Assembly: GCF_001625215.2 (NCBI RefSeq)
Contig: NC_030383.2
Location: 2,864,779 to 2,928,778, forward strand
DNA: 64,000 bases
Origin: Daucus carota subsp. sativus
Lineage: Eukaryota > Streptophyta > Magnoliopsida > Apiales > Apiaceae
Direction of reading: 5' to 3'
In this document: positions 22,554 through 33,505 of the stretch, one piece after another
Numbering within the stretch: position 1 is the first letter of the stretch
Layout of the letters: every line of letters starts with the position of its first letter
The notes under the pieces: model-generated
The model's database searches: none
What the model was told of the DNA's origin: nothing
The model's input: only the letters and a program-made list of their open reading frames with translations
Translations under genes and position numbers: made by a program

Positions 22554-22788
22554 CTGCTAAGAGTATCATCATCTATCTTTCCAAGGGATGCAACAATACC
22601 AAGCACTCCCTTAATTAACGGAAGTTGAGACCCCTGAGTATGGAGTGTCTTTAGCTGACACACAATTCCAGCTGCAGAATTTGTGTGCTTTAGATTATGT
22701 TGAATCATCTCTACATCCCTCTTAGTTTTGGAAAGGTCGCCTCTCTCCGCCATTAGTCCATCTGAAGAATGATACTTGCCAAGAGTAA
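22554..22788 (-). pseudogene. Stray duplicate of a DMS3-like exon
   Basis: Open frame on the minus strand: GKYHSSDGLMAERGDL, then HTNSAAGIVCQLKTLH, then GVLGIVASLGKIDDDTLSR, followed by a good donor (GTAAGA). It is the same exon as 25057-25286, with about 320 bp of shared flanks, but here the frame is intact. The acceptor CAG next to TTACTCTTGG in the other copy has become ATTG, and no hinge exon follows. An exon-level duplicate about 2.5 kb downstream of its parent. Confidence 0.75.
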
Positions 22789-22829
22789 CAATATTAAGCA
22801 ATTTACAGTCAATTATGAGTCACATTGGT

Positions 22830-22945
22830 CTGATATATGTTACTTTCCCCATTCTGTCTTCTTTATTTGGTCCTCAATCGCACAGTAGTCTGCTGTTAGA
22901 CATGATGGTCCAGAGAATTTCAGGAATTTCACATCTGCTTCTTCC
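22830..22945 (-). pseudogene. Conserved fragment shared with 37240-37390
   Basis: The minus strand reads ADYCAIEDQIKK in broken frame. The related segment at 37240-37390 reads ADYFAVEDHIKKDGMRKR. It is clearly protein-derived, but I cannot assign the gene. It is always found next to GMI1/DMS3 or F-box flank debris. The stretch 22946-23736 shows no further exon. Confidence 0.45.
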
Positions 22946-23736
22946 CTTCAAGAACTAGAAAGTACAAAGGAGTTCATATAAGCAAAACATGTTGTTAAGT
23001 AATACCTTTATCTAAATCCATAATTTGTTAGAGGAAGGCTTACTTAAATGGATCATATACTTTTCAACACAAATTGAACATATATTTAGCATGCTGATCT
23101 ATAACGTAACGTAAAAGTAGTTCCCAGTTTTGGAACAAACTGCGTTGATGGCTTCAGTCTTCTTTACTAAAAATTACATTAACTTGAAAAAAATTCTTCG
23201 ACTTTAAATTACATTAACTGAAGAACGTATATACAAAATAACTTTAAATGGACATCAGCTAACAGTATCCTAGCTCTAACATTTATCACAGTAAGAGGAA
23301 GCCTGTAGCTGCGGCAGGCACACATTTTGTATATGAGTAATATCAGGCATCAACAACTTTTTTATGTTCTGAAAAACAAAGCATTTTGTCAATTTGTCTT
23401 GTCAACTATAGATGCAAAAGTAAACAAATAAATAAATTAGAGATTGACATATTCTTAAAGATTTAGCACAAAGTTGGGTTTTAAAAGAGAAAAAAGGTTC
23501 TTGGACATACTGCAAAACAACCATCTACGCAAAGGAAAAGCTTTATTAGCCAATTCCGTTATATTTCTCTGACAGGCTCGAAAAACCAGTGGTTTGTTTA
23601 CATGGTAACAAGAAATTGTAAGCCAAACAAAGATATTTTAATGATTATTTTAACTTTACAGGACCAAGAATAAACAGAGTTCTTGCATACTCGGTTGTAT
23701 AAAAAAAAATTAATATTTAAAGTCAAGTGAGCTTAC

Positions 23737-26030
23737 ACATCACCCAAAGCATATACTCCTTTGTTCATTATCATTCCACCATCCAAAGATAGGGCTCCAT
23801 TTCTTATCCAGGGAACAGCCTGAATCATATCTTCCCTTGTTTGGTAAACTTGCACATGCGAGAACAGATCATAGAAAAGGGTCTCTCTGAGGCCATACCC
23901 ATCACGTGTGACATTGAATAAGTTCTCTCTGTCAATATTGATCATATTCACAGCATCATCTATAAAGCCATGAGGAATTCCTCCATTAGGTGATCTTGGT
24001 TTTGGAATATCTGGCATCTTCTGTGGATCATCATTTATACAATCGCCAACATATGGGCTGCAGGGCATACATGATAAATGAGACATGAGTATTGAGTTGA
24101 GAAATAAAATAAACATGGTCTAGGGTCATATAAGAGAAAAATCAGGTACCTAAGATATTCAAGACAAATGACAAGAAATCGTCCATCTATAGTTCGTCTA
24201 ATAGATGTTCCAAGTCTATGAATGCCTGCATACTTGTTTACCAAGCCTTCTTTATCATAAGACTCCATCGCTTTGACACTGTCCAGGGTCTTGCAAACCA
24301 TTGCCAACATCTTATTTGTCCCCAACTACTCCAAGAGACGCCTAGCACATAAAAGATTGTAGTGTAGTTTTGAAATGTTCAATAAAACAAATATACCAAC
24401 ATTTCAATCATTCAACTGCTAAATTAAGAGTGAAAGTCTTATACAACTTCACTAGACCATGTTCGATATCATGTACCATCAGTGTAAATGTAGAATCGTT
24501 ACTTCGTTACTATCTGCTCATTGCTTATGCAAAATTATTTACAATAACGTGCTTAGTCTGCTCTAGTAGCTTCCCTTGGTTGTTCTACCTCTCCTAAACA
24601 TTCTTTCTGTAAGGAGGATAAAATTTCCAGATTGGGAGTTGAAGTGGGACTGTGGGGAAGAGGCACATATGGAATGAACGTAACCAGTTCTTGCACCGTT
24701 ATAATCCAATCCAAACTAATTCCCAGAAATCCATACTAACAACATATGTTGTCCTAAAAAGAATTATGTCAATGCTCTGTAAAATTTCAAAATCTATCAT
24801 AATTTTACCCATTTACAACAAATGAGTTTTATAATAGCACTCGATGAAAACTAAAGTATGGAGCCACTACGATTCACTTTTAGTAGTGACTGATGAGAGA
24901 TTGGCGCAATTTATCACTAGACACAAATAAAAAGTAGGAACTTGTTGGCCCGGGAAATTAGAAAAACTTAAAACCCGTAGAACTTGGTTGAATATAAAGG
25001 ATGAAACACAAGCTATAATTGAATATCAATGATAAAAACTAAAACATTATTCTTACCTGCTAAGAGTATCATCATTCATCTTTCCAAGGGATGCAACAAT
25101 CTCAAGCACTCCCTTAGTCAATGGAAGTAGAGACCCCTGAGTATGGTCAGTCTTTAGCTGACACACAATTCCAGCTGCATAATTTGTATTCTTTAGATTA
25201 TGTTGAATCGTCTCTACATTTAGTTTTGCAAAGGTCGCCTCTATCCGCCATTAGTCCATCTGAAGAATGATACTTGCCAAGAGTAACTGATTGTACATTT
25301 AGTGGAGGTCATACAAAAACACTGATTGACACGATAATAAATTAAAAAGTGTAATATTCCTAAATCAATCTCTTTGGTTAAGGGAACTTTCTTGTAGAAT
25401 TAGAAAGTATAGTATCACTAAGATGAAAAAGTATAGTTCGTTAAAAGACACGTAGAATATATAGGCAGTAGATATGAATGGAAGTTTCAGATATATATAT
25501 GCAGAGCTATCTATGCATACTCTTCTATTAGCTGAAGGTAGATATATTCCCAAAAGAATTTGTTAGATTTGTTTCTAAGATGTATTACATGTTATTTTCT
25601 GAGAATCAGGTGGAAAAATTCTGAATATTTTTCTCAAACTATGATAATGAAGAAATAATTTCACGCTGACACTGGAACTCGGTAAATGGTAATAATATAT
25701 TACAACATACCTTGCAAATTAAGAATGGTAACATCTATGAGGTTTTCCTTTCTCCTTAAAAATTAATATTGTCTTCATGTTTCTTGATTGTTAGACCTTC
25801 CTGTTTCAAGGCATCCTGTAGTTTCTGCAAAATTGAACATAATGGAGATTCAATCATCAATAACAGACAAAAGCACAGTGATAGTTGGAGATAGCATAGT
25901 GAACTCTGATGTTCGTCATTACCTTGGAAGCATCCACAACAGCTTCCTTCTGTGAGAGTGTCCCAGTTTCAAGTTCACGCTTTTCCGTAATATCACACCA
26001 AGTTTCAAGTACGTTAATTATGAAATTGAC
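23737..26030 (-). pseudogene. DMS3-like SMC-hinge gene, degenerate
   Basis: Exons on the minus strand with splice borders: about 26030-25923 (CDITEKRELETGTLSQKEAV), 25824-25711 (KLQDALKQEGLTIKKHED coiled coil), 25286-25057, 24341-24150 (LGTNKMLAMVCKTLDSVKAM), 24057-23737 (PYVGDCINDDPQK, GLRETLFYDLFSHVQVYQTR, GALSLDGGM). Order and text match DMS3, the hinge-only protein that works with DRD1 and RDM1 in the DDR complex of RNA-directed DNA methylation. Lesions: one T missing in exon 25824-25711 (TTTTTAAGG) shifts the frame; a few bases are missing after LCKTK in exon 25286-25057; an in-frame TAG sits at 24328-24326. The final charged exon is not found. DMS3 lacks the ATPase, but the ATPase head of a GMI1-like gene lies just upstream in the same orientation. 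Confidence 0.8.
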
Positions 26031-26588
26031 AGATGGTGTTCTAATTGTTTGTTGCAAATGTTTAGCAATACTGAATGGTGAATATATGATATTGATTTAA
26101 TATGCATCTCTATCAGTTTGTTGTAATATAATAATTATTTCTTCCAACATTGCAAGATTGGCCAATTTTTTTAACTTATTCAAATGAAAATCTTACATCT
26201 TGCCTCATAAGGTATCATCTGCTAATGGCCAAGCCAGAGCAACAAAACATGCCTGATGAGGGTTCAAGAAAACCCAAAGGAATATTCTAAATGGTAAATC
26301 AAAATCTATAAAGAGTTAAGGATCTGCTCATAAGTCTTTTAATCTATAAATAAAAAATAATATAAAAAGTAACTTAAATATTAATGATCATATAATATCA
26401 TAGAGGCAACAATTCTTTTAGTAAGGACACATCATTAAATATTCACAATTATAATATAAAATGATACTATTAAATTAATAATATGCTTTATTAAGGGGAT
26501 ACACGTCCCCACGCACCACTATGAAAATCAAACTTTGCATACTCAGTAAGTAGTAAAGACATATTCCTTTAAGTATGATTATTATATA

Positions 26589-26869
26589 CTCCCTCCGTCC
26601 CTTTAAATACTATACACTTTCCTTTTCGGGATGTCCCATTCAATTCTATACATTTCAAAACTTCCCCAAAATAGTAAACTTTTATAATATAAAAATTCCA
26701 CCCACCCACTAACTTCATCTACTTTTCCCAATCTATCACTTAAATATTAATGGGTCCCACCACTTTACCTACTTTTCTTTCTCTTTCTCATTACTTTACA
26801 TTACTTTATACACTTTTCTTAGTCTCCGTGCCCAATACAAATGTATATATCTCAAAGGGACGGAGGGAG
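26589..26869. mobile_element. Stowaway MITE at an exon border
   Basis: CTCCCTCCGTCCCTTT...AAAGGGACGGAGGGAG flanked by TA on both sides. It abuts the GMI1-like exon 26945-26873. The donor GT of that exon is formed by a G next to the element's TA target base. CCTTTAAGTA occurs on both outer sides of the element. No coding sequence. Confidence 0.85.
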
Positions 26870-26872
26870 TAC

Positions 26873-29454
26873 CTTTAAGTAGGGAGGTTTTCCACCAATT
26901 GCTTGTCCTCTCGATGATCTGTGCAGGGATAAACCCATCTTTCCCCTGAAAAGTATAAGATAGATTGTAAACCATGTAAAAGCATAAGCTCGAACACAAT
27001 ATTTCATGAATATATTCAGATAAATTGACTTCAAAGCAAAAAATCATGATAAGGGTTGTATATTTACTATATTTCACCACAGTCCTCTAGCTCTAGCCGT
27101 ATCTTTCTCGGTCGATTGTCAAATACAAGGTGGGTGTGATTTGTGAAAGCGTTTAATTATCAAAACAAATATATTTACTAGGTTTCAGTAAACCTATAGC
27201 TTCAATTCAATGTGGAACAACTTCAAAGACTTACAAAGGGTGAAGGGCAAGACATATGATGATCTTGAATTACTTGCATACAGTGTGGTGGATGGTGCAC
27301 ATATTCATGCAATTAATATATACTAAAAGTAAAACTTTATAAGAAAAAAACATGACCTGGAATTGGCTCTGAGATAGCAGACCAATTTAAAATAAGTAAA
27401 TCCTGACAAGAGTATATTTAACTTATTGCATAAGATAGTATCCCCTTAACCATGGTATGTTTGCATTCACTTGCAAGTTGTTCATATGTAGGCAAAATAT
27501 TTCTCATATACTGCTCTCTCCTCTTACAGACTGCGGTTATTTTTTTCTGGAAAAAAAAAGGATGGTAAACCACCAATCAAAACTAAACTGTCAACAACCA
27601 TACTCAATGTTCCCTCAAAAAGCAAATCCATTGTTAAAGAACTGGGTAAGAAATTGTTGATGAACATTCAAGTTATACTTTATTAACATTAGAAAACAGA
27701 ACTTATAATACCATTTCACAATAGAGTTCTCTTCACTAGCATCCATGCCAGGACCATTGTCAAATATGGAAATTTTGTCTTTGCTTATATCCACTCTGCA
27801 ACGAAAGATAATGATCAGAATTGCATGTCACGAATATAAATTGTTTAAATGCTATAAATTTGAAACAGAATTAATCAAAGTCGTGAAAATCAGAGAGTTC
27901 TTACAGTATAATTTTTTTTAAGAAAACTACAAAAAAATCTAATTGCATGTTACTTTAACGAATAATTCCTAACAGTAGTCCATTTATTCCAGAGTAATTG
28001 CCTATAAAAGATACTAGTAACCAAGATTGAAACTACACAATTTAGCAGAGTAGTAGTTGCTACAATTTATAGTTGATCTAGGTAGTTAAATGAAACTTTT
28101 GCATAGCCTTGAAGATAGTTTCTTTAGGTGATTATTATCTTTACAAATGTAGGGAAGTTCAGTGTTGCCAATTGTGTATGCAACTAATGACTGAAGTCTG
28201 TTTTCTTCATCGAGAAGCACCAATTATAATGATAAGAAAAACATGACAGGAAAAATGCATAATTTCTTTTCAAAACTATACCGCCATTGATCTGTACACA
28301 GGGGCGGATCTAGACCCATAATCTTAGGGGGGCACCAAGCAAATTTTCAGGAAAACACCTATATATTTTCAAAATTTGGGGGGGCACTTCTATAATTTTG
28401 TAAAATTTAGAATGGTGAAAAAATGTAAAAAAAAATTTTAGGGGGAGCACGTGTCCCCCCGTGCCTCTTCCTAGATCCGCCCCTGTCTGTACATGCAACA
28501 TAGTATGATAATACCACCATGATTTCAAAATTATACCGCCATATTTTAGATATGTACTGATTCCATCTCACAAAATCTCTTCATCAGAAGCATGCATTCA
28601 ACTTTTTATTTACCTAATCAGTCGGTCCTTGTTCTTCTTGGACCAAATTGCTTGAAGAGAATTGTCCTGTAACAAAAACTTATTTAGCAGATTTCACATA
28701 TAAAAAAACAAACAAACCATGCCACCTTCAAGGCATGGGAAAAAGTATATATACTCACAATTATATAAGCAAGAGCAGTTTCAAAGGCATACTCTTGAGG
28801 TAGGTCCCTCAACAACTCAACATCTGGTGTCAAATCCCACATATTCTAGACACATAGTAAAAGAACCCAAAAAGAAAATCAATACTTCAAAAACAGATAC
28901 CTATAAAAATATACACAGTCACCTCAAAAAAATATTAATCTTCTGTACCTCATAAACTTCATCTCCTTTGGACCATCCTAATTCGAAAAAACACGGCATT
29001 GAAGATTAGTTATTAAATCAAAAAAAAATAATCAATAAACTCACATATCCTCAAAAAATCCACTAAAAAAACTTACATCAAGCCTCAATGTGCGAACCTT
29101 ATTAGGATCATAACCCTCAAAATAGTTTAAAGCTTTAAACATTTTCTCGAAAATATTGATAAGGCACAAATCAGCACTATCCCAATCGATACTACTCCTC
29201 CTGATTTTGTCTGATTTTTTCATTCTATCATACTCCTCTCTCACCAAATCAGCAAACACCACAACAGGCATTTGCTTGGTTGCTGGCTCATCAACATGTA
29301 AACACAAACACAAGCCATTTGGCAGAAGAACCCGAAACTTTTACACTTTTGTGTATATGACTAAATCCAAGCATTTCATGTTTTTTACTTTAGGCCTGCT
29401 GGAATCATCATAAGAAGCCCTCTCGTTTCCTCTATTTTCACTTCCTGAGTCCAT
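26873..29454 (-). pseudogene. GMI1-like GHKL ATPase head, truncated
   Basis: N-terminal ATPase part of a GMI1/SMCHD1-like gene. Exons: 29454-29077, 28977-28949, 28845-28759, 28666-28614, 27795-27712, 26945-26873. Visible motifs: FRVLLPNG start region, WDLTPDVELLRDLPQEY, the N-box (DNSLQAIW) that binds Mg-ATP, the G1 box (IFDNGPGMD), and GQAIGGKPPYLK, after which a full-length protein would continue for over 1000 residues. Lesions: an in-frame TAA at 29343-29341, between MDSGSENRGNERASY.. and KFRVLLPNG; exon 28977-28949 is one base short, so VYE and NMWD join only after a shift; the gene then stops at a Stowaway MITE. A (CT)n-rich tract lies upstream of the ATG (29459-29530). The next GMI1 exons are not recognisable downstream; DMS3-like exons follow instead. 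Confidence 0.8.
28299..28485. mobile_element. hAT-like MITE inside GMI1-like intron
   Basis: TIRs CAGGGGCGGATCTAGA...TCTAGATCCGCCCCTG with perfect 8-bp TSD TCTGTACA at 28291-28298 and 28486-28493. It lies in the intron between the N-box exon and the G1-box exon. Confidence 0.9.
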
Positions 29455-29718
29455 ATCAGAGAGTCTCTCTCAATCTCTCTATCTCTCTCAATCTCTCTAT
29501 ATATTTCTCTCTCTGTCTCTCTGTGTGGTGTGTTTTTTCCGCTGGAAATTTAAGGAAAGATTATAATGTGGGAAAATAAAAGGTCTTCTAATACATATAG
29601 ACAAAGTGTGTAATTGTATGGGGGCTTTGTGTTTTGTTCTGTTGTGTAAGATACGTATGCAGCGGTTGGTCTGTATAAAGGGCCCATTTGCATGGCATGA
29701 TTTCTTGTTATGGATTCA

Positions 29719-29745
29719 CTAGTGAAAAACGCGTTTCGCGCGAGT
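29719..29745 (-). mobile_element. Probable Helitron 3' terminus
   Basis: On the minus strand: CGCGCGAAACGCG hairpin, 7 bp, then CTAG followed by T. This is the classic Helitron 3' end. The 5' TC end was not located, so the extent is unknown; the body would lie at higher coordinates. It is about 265 bp upstream of the GMI1-like ATG. Confidence 0.5.
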
Positions 29746-29915
29746 GAGAAACATATAGAATGTAAAATATTTTAAAAGATTTTTATTATCTACAATTTCT
29801 GAATCCTTTTATTTTGTATTTGTTAATTGAAATATAAAAAAATATAACTTCCTTTAAAACTCTAACCTTCAGCGCTTATTAAAAGAAACACATATCTACC
29901 TTAACTCCTTGGCAA

Positions 29916-30624
29916 CAGTGGCGGAGGGAGGTTGAGGCCAGAGTAGGCCCGGGCCCTCCCTGAAAAATGGGCCAAAACCAAATATTTTATTATGGAGCCC
30001 AACTCACATGTTACATGCCCCAGCGGCAAAGTCATGTAACACAAGCTTGAGTCTTTTACTCTTGCAGTTTGCACATCAACGAGCAGCAACAGAGGAGAAC
30101 ATAAAAAAGAAGAAGAAACTAGAAAGGCCAAGAATTATGTTCTTTATAACGAGGCCGTTTGCTCAGCGATTTATTATTTCAAATAAATAACTTATAAATG
30201 AACTTAACTTACAAGTTATTAAGAGTGTTTGGATAATTTTACTCATAAATTGATTGGTAATTTAAATTTATAAAATTAAAAATATAAATTATTAAAAAAT
30301 GAGAAACTTTATTAATAAATAAAATTTATTACATCTTAAAATTTTAAAAACTTCATAATAAAACGCAAATCACTAAAAAATATCTAAAAAGTTAGCATTT
30401 CTGACTTTCAGCTTATAATTTAAAAAACCCAACCCAAAATAAGCATTTCTCCTTTTATTGCCAAATTGTACATACAAAGTAGAACCAACTTAAAGTACTA
30501 AAAAGAAGCCCATTTCCGTCAAACAACCCCAATATTTTTTTTTACACTTTTCAACAAGTAGGGCGGGAAAAAAATTATACTTTAATTTGGCCCTCTCTGA
30601 TTTTTATTCTTGGCTCCGCCACTG
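29916..30624. mobile_element. hAT-like non-autonomous element, 709 bp, 8-bp TSD
   Basis: TIR CAGTGGCGGAG...CTCCGCCACTG with perfect 8-bp TSD CTTGGCAA at 29908-29915 and 30625-30632. The interior is AT-rich without a transposase. The ORFs read inside it are not supported. Confidence 0.9.
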
Positions 30625-30713
30625 CTTGGCAACTAAACTTATTCCAACCAAGAAGCTTATTTCACCTCCGCCCATACAAAACTCCTTCTTGGAAGTCTAT
30701 ATGGACTCTGGCT

Positions 30714-30880
30714 CTAACTAAATGAGGCTATTTTGTCTCCTACCTTCTCCCAATCAAACCAAGTTTTTGTTCCAATCAAACAGCTTGTTTCTGATGTCTG
30801 CTCAATCAGTGGCTGCCAGTTGTCTTGCTCGTCTACTACATCCAAAATTTCACGGCTTGTTTCTGGTCCTACTTTAATGT
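30714..30880 (-). other. Unrecognised protein-like stretch
   Basis: Stop-free minus-strand frame ending TAG at 30714: GPETSREILDVVDEQDNWQP, then LIEQTSETSCLIGTKTW, then FDWEKVGDKIASFS. It lacks an ATG and clear splice sites and I recognise no family. Probably the 3' end of a degraded gene. The region 30900-32120 holds nothing else I can support. Confidence 0.3.
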
Positions 30881-32128
30881 TTCTTACACATATACATATT
30901 ACAATCCATTCTAACCTATGTATTAGTAGAAGAAACAGATATGTTAATTAGTACACAAAAAAGGAGATCCAAAAGAAAAAAGAGATATCCAAACAGATGC
31001 GTTCAATCAACTACTAAACTTAGAGAACAATGAAATATTCATTCCAAAGTTGGTAAAAACAGTTCCTTGAACTCATGCATGTGATGGCTAAAATACTTTC
31101 ATTGGTTAAAATAGTTCCTTGGTTGAAATACTTTTATTTGACGTAGACAACAGGTTTGAAATGTACAAGTACTTAATTAGTACATAACCGTGCATGGATC
31201 ATGACTCGCTTGGTGCCTGTCCTAGTTCTACGTTTTAAACAATAAAAGTTGTAATTTTTTGTTGTGACATACTCTAAAATACATAAATGCTAATATGCTA
31301 TGCTCTTGTAGTTCTCTTCACAACCAAAAGGACCCATTTTGTGTCTCAAGCTCCACTGATCACAAAAAATAAATCAAAGCTCACGGGTATTGATAAGCTT
31401 CTAATGTGCACAGAAATGTCCACAGAACGATTTGATAGGTATCTTAAACCGAATCCAGAAAACAAATGAAAGTTATTGAAGTGCCAAGGAACCTGGTGAT
31501 AACTACTGAACTCAGCAAAGCTGAGTTCTAATATATAAAATATAAATATATAATAACCTCACCAGAAGTTGCAATGTGTATAATATCAGTACATGTTTCG
31601 TGATTGCAATTTTCTCGGGATTTTTATGGCCTTTGGTCCTCTGTCCAACAAGTTATCCACCATATAAAAAATGTCATCTCAAACAAAGTAATTTTTTGGG
31701 TTACCTTATTCCTCAATATCTACATGTGAGTTTCTCGCAGTTTGCAGAATACATACACTCCAGATTTCTCAACTCATGAACACAATATTGCAGCTCAAGA
31801 ACCATCAAAACTCAAAACATAATGATGTCTGGCAGTGTTATATAGACATTTATATTCAATTAATATTCAATAATGTTTGCAAACCCTATATTCAGAGATA
31901 ATGTGAAGAAAAAACAATCTCACCCTATCATCTTCTTTTTTACGCATTTGACCAACAATCTTCAGGCCTAGATCATCACATTAGCATATATTTCTCCCTT
32001 CCAATGTATTTCATCAGATTTAATGGTTACAAAATTAGTAAATGTAAGAAGCATTCCTACCAACACAGAGATATTCGGCAAACCATGCAAAGAATATTAG
32101 AATAGGGGAAAATATTATAAGAAGTTCT

Positions 32129-32690
32129 TACTCTCAGTTCCAAGTTGATTAGCGGGTGCTACAAACTGGTGGTGAAGCTCGACTGACCAGACAACCCGCG
32201 ATTTCTTTATTGAATAATGATGATGTGTCATATCTATATCTTGTGTGTCTTCTACTTCATCCTCCTTTTATTTGAGTTTCTCCAACTGCCTTCATTTGCT
32301 GAAGACAGGTAATCAGTATCATCAGACATCTGTTGCTGCAATTTCCCATCTTCACGCGTCCAGATTACTCGATGTCCTTCCACACATGTTTCTTTTTCTA
32401 TACTAAATGTTGCCAAATTTTCTTCAAGGCTTCAAGATGAACTGGTTTGATGAGGAAATCACATGCACCATGAGTTACACTTTTCATTACAACAGTCTTG
32501 CTATCATCCGCAAACATCACTACTATTAAACAATTATACAGATTGATTAGAGAAATCGAACAAATGCCAACAATATTATTAATTAAACAACACAAAATCC
32601 AGAAGAAAGGTATTATTCCGCTTACTTTTAACAGGAGGTCCATTTCCGGTCCAATGTGCTCAGGAAGCTTGACCACATTCTAATATTTCA
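32129..32690 (-). pseudogene. Type-B response regulator (ARR) fragment
   Basis: Piece of a type-B cytokinin response regulator. Exon 32680-32626 encodes [14 protein letters not shown]. Exon 32522-32129 encodes the end of the receiver domain ([35 protein letters not shown], with the conserved K of the KPV motif). A linker follows (SSANEGSWRNSNKR), then the start of the GARP DNA-binding domain (KKSRVVWSVELHHQF), ending at the normal exon border. In-frame stops follow WQHLV, and a frameshift follows NSNKRR. The exon with the phospho-acceptor Asp and the rest of GARP are absent. Confidence 0.85.
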
Positions 32691-32760
32691 ACCCCCATTT
32701 CTGCGTGCATCAAGTCTAAAACACAAAAATGCCAGAAAAGTAAGGGTGCGAACCTCATCA

Positions 32761-32840
32761 AAATACCCATTTTAAAAAAAACCACGAATCATTGCGTTCC
32801 AGGTTACTATACTTCATTGGGGCATTTCATCGAACAGCTT
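32761..32840 (-). pseudogene. PPR-protein fragment
   Basis: The minus strand reads KLFDEMPQ, then a stop in place of one residue, then SIVTWNAMIRGFF, the hallmark text of a pentatricopeptide repeat of the PLS class. Only about 1 repeat is present, with two in-frame stops. Confidence 0.65.
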
Positions 32841-32869
32841 CTAAGCTTCATAAATGTAGCCAATTCCCA

Positions 32870-32935
32870 TGCAACTATTTTCCCAGTGATCAAGTCTTTT
32901 GCTTTATAAACATTGCTACATGTCCCTTGTCCTAT
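32870..32935 (-). pseudogene. Protein kinase glycine-loop fragment
   Basis: The minus strand encodes IGQGTCSNVYKAKDLITGK followed by IVA: the ATP-binding glycine-rich loop of CDK-like plant Ser/Thr kinases. The expected catalytic lysine region after IVA is replaced by unrelated text that leads into the PPR fragment. Confidence 0.75.
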
Positions 32936-32999
32936 CTACTTAAACCACGCATAAATCAAAATTCATAGTATCACGCTTATAGATCAAACAAATTCCATA

Positions 33000-33505
33000 C
33001 TCCCTCCGTCCCAACTGGTTGTATACAAATGATTGAGACACGGAGACCAAGAAAAAGTGTAAAAAATGAATAAAGTTAGATGGAAAATAGGTAAAGTGGT
33101 GGGACCCACTTATTTTTAATCGGTTTTTCTATGGTCTGCCCTAAGCACAAAATTTGATATATTTTCTTTGTTTTGATTGGCTTACACTCATTTAATAATG
33201 ATGACCCCTGCATTCACATCAACCACACCAATCAAAACACATCAAATTTATAAGTTTCCGTGCTTAGCATGTGTCAACGGGCACACACTAGACAAACCCA
33301 TTTTTAATTAGATTTGAGATAGTGGAAGAAAGTAGTGGGTGTAATAGTGTTTTTATTATTATAGAATTATTATAGAATGGAGATAGTGGAAGAAAGTAGT
33401 GGGTGTTATAGTGTTTTATAAAAAAAATTACTATTTTGAGAATGTATACAAATGATGGGACATCCCAAAAAGAAAACTATATACAATTGACTGGGACAGA
33501 AGGAG
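33000..33505. mobile_element. Stowaway MITE with a nested MITE
   Basis: Outer ends CTCCCTCCGTCCCAACTGG...CTGGGACAGAAGGAG flanked by TA. Interrupted at 33121-33299 by a second element (see next entry). The arms carry the GTATACAAATGA text. Confidence 0.8.
33121..33299. mobile_element. Nested MITE, 9-bp TSD (Mutator-like?)
   Basis: The 9-bp duplication ATTTTTAAT is at 33112-33120 and 33300-33308. Imperfect TIRs: GGTTTTTCTATGGTCTGCCC against GGGTTTGTCTAGTGTGTGCCC. A 9-bp TSD suggests a Mutator-like origin; no transposase. Confidence 0.7.

Noticed and set aside
26210-26290. Possible next GMI1 exon (SSGMFCCSGLA compared with an expected GMFGYGG-type motif)
   Set aside because: Similarity is too weak and too short to separate from chance.
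26796-27080. 94-aa minus-strand ORF
   Set aside because: Runs in the wrong frame through the GMI1 exon; the correct frame gives GKMGLSLHRSSRGQAIGG.
32818-32935. Longer kinase reading through MKLRSCSMKCPNEV
   Set aside because: After IVA the text no longer fits a kinase, while another frame fits a PPR repeat; split into two fragments instead.
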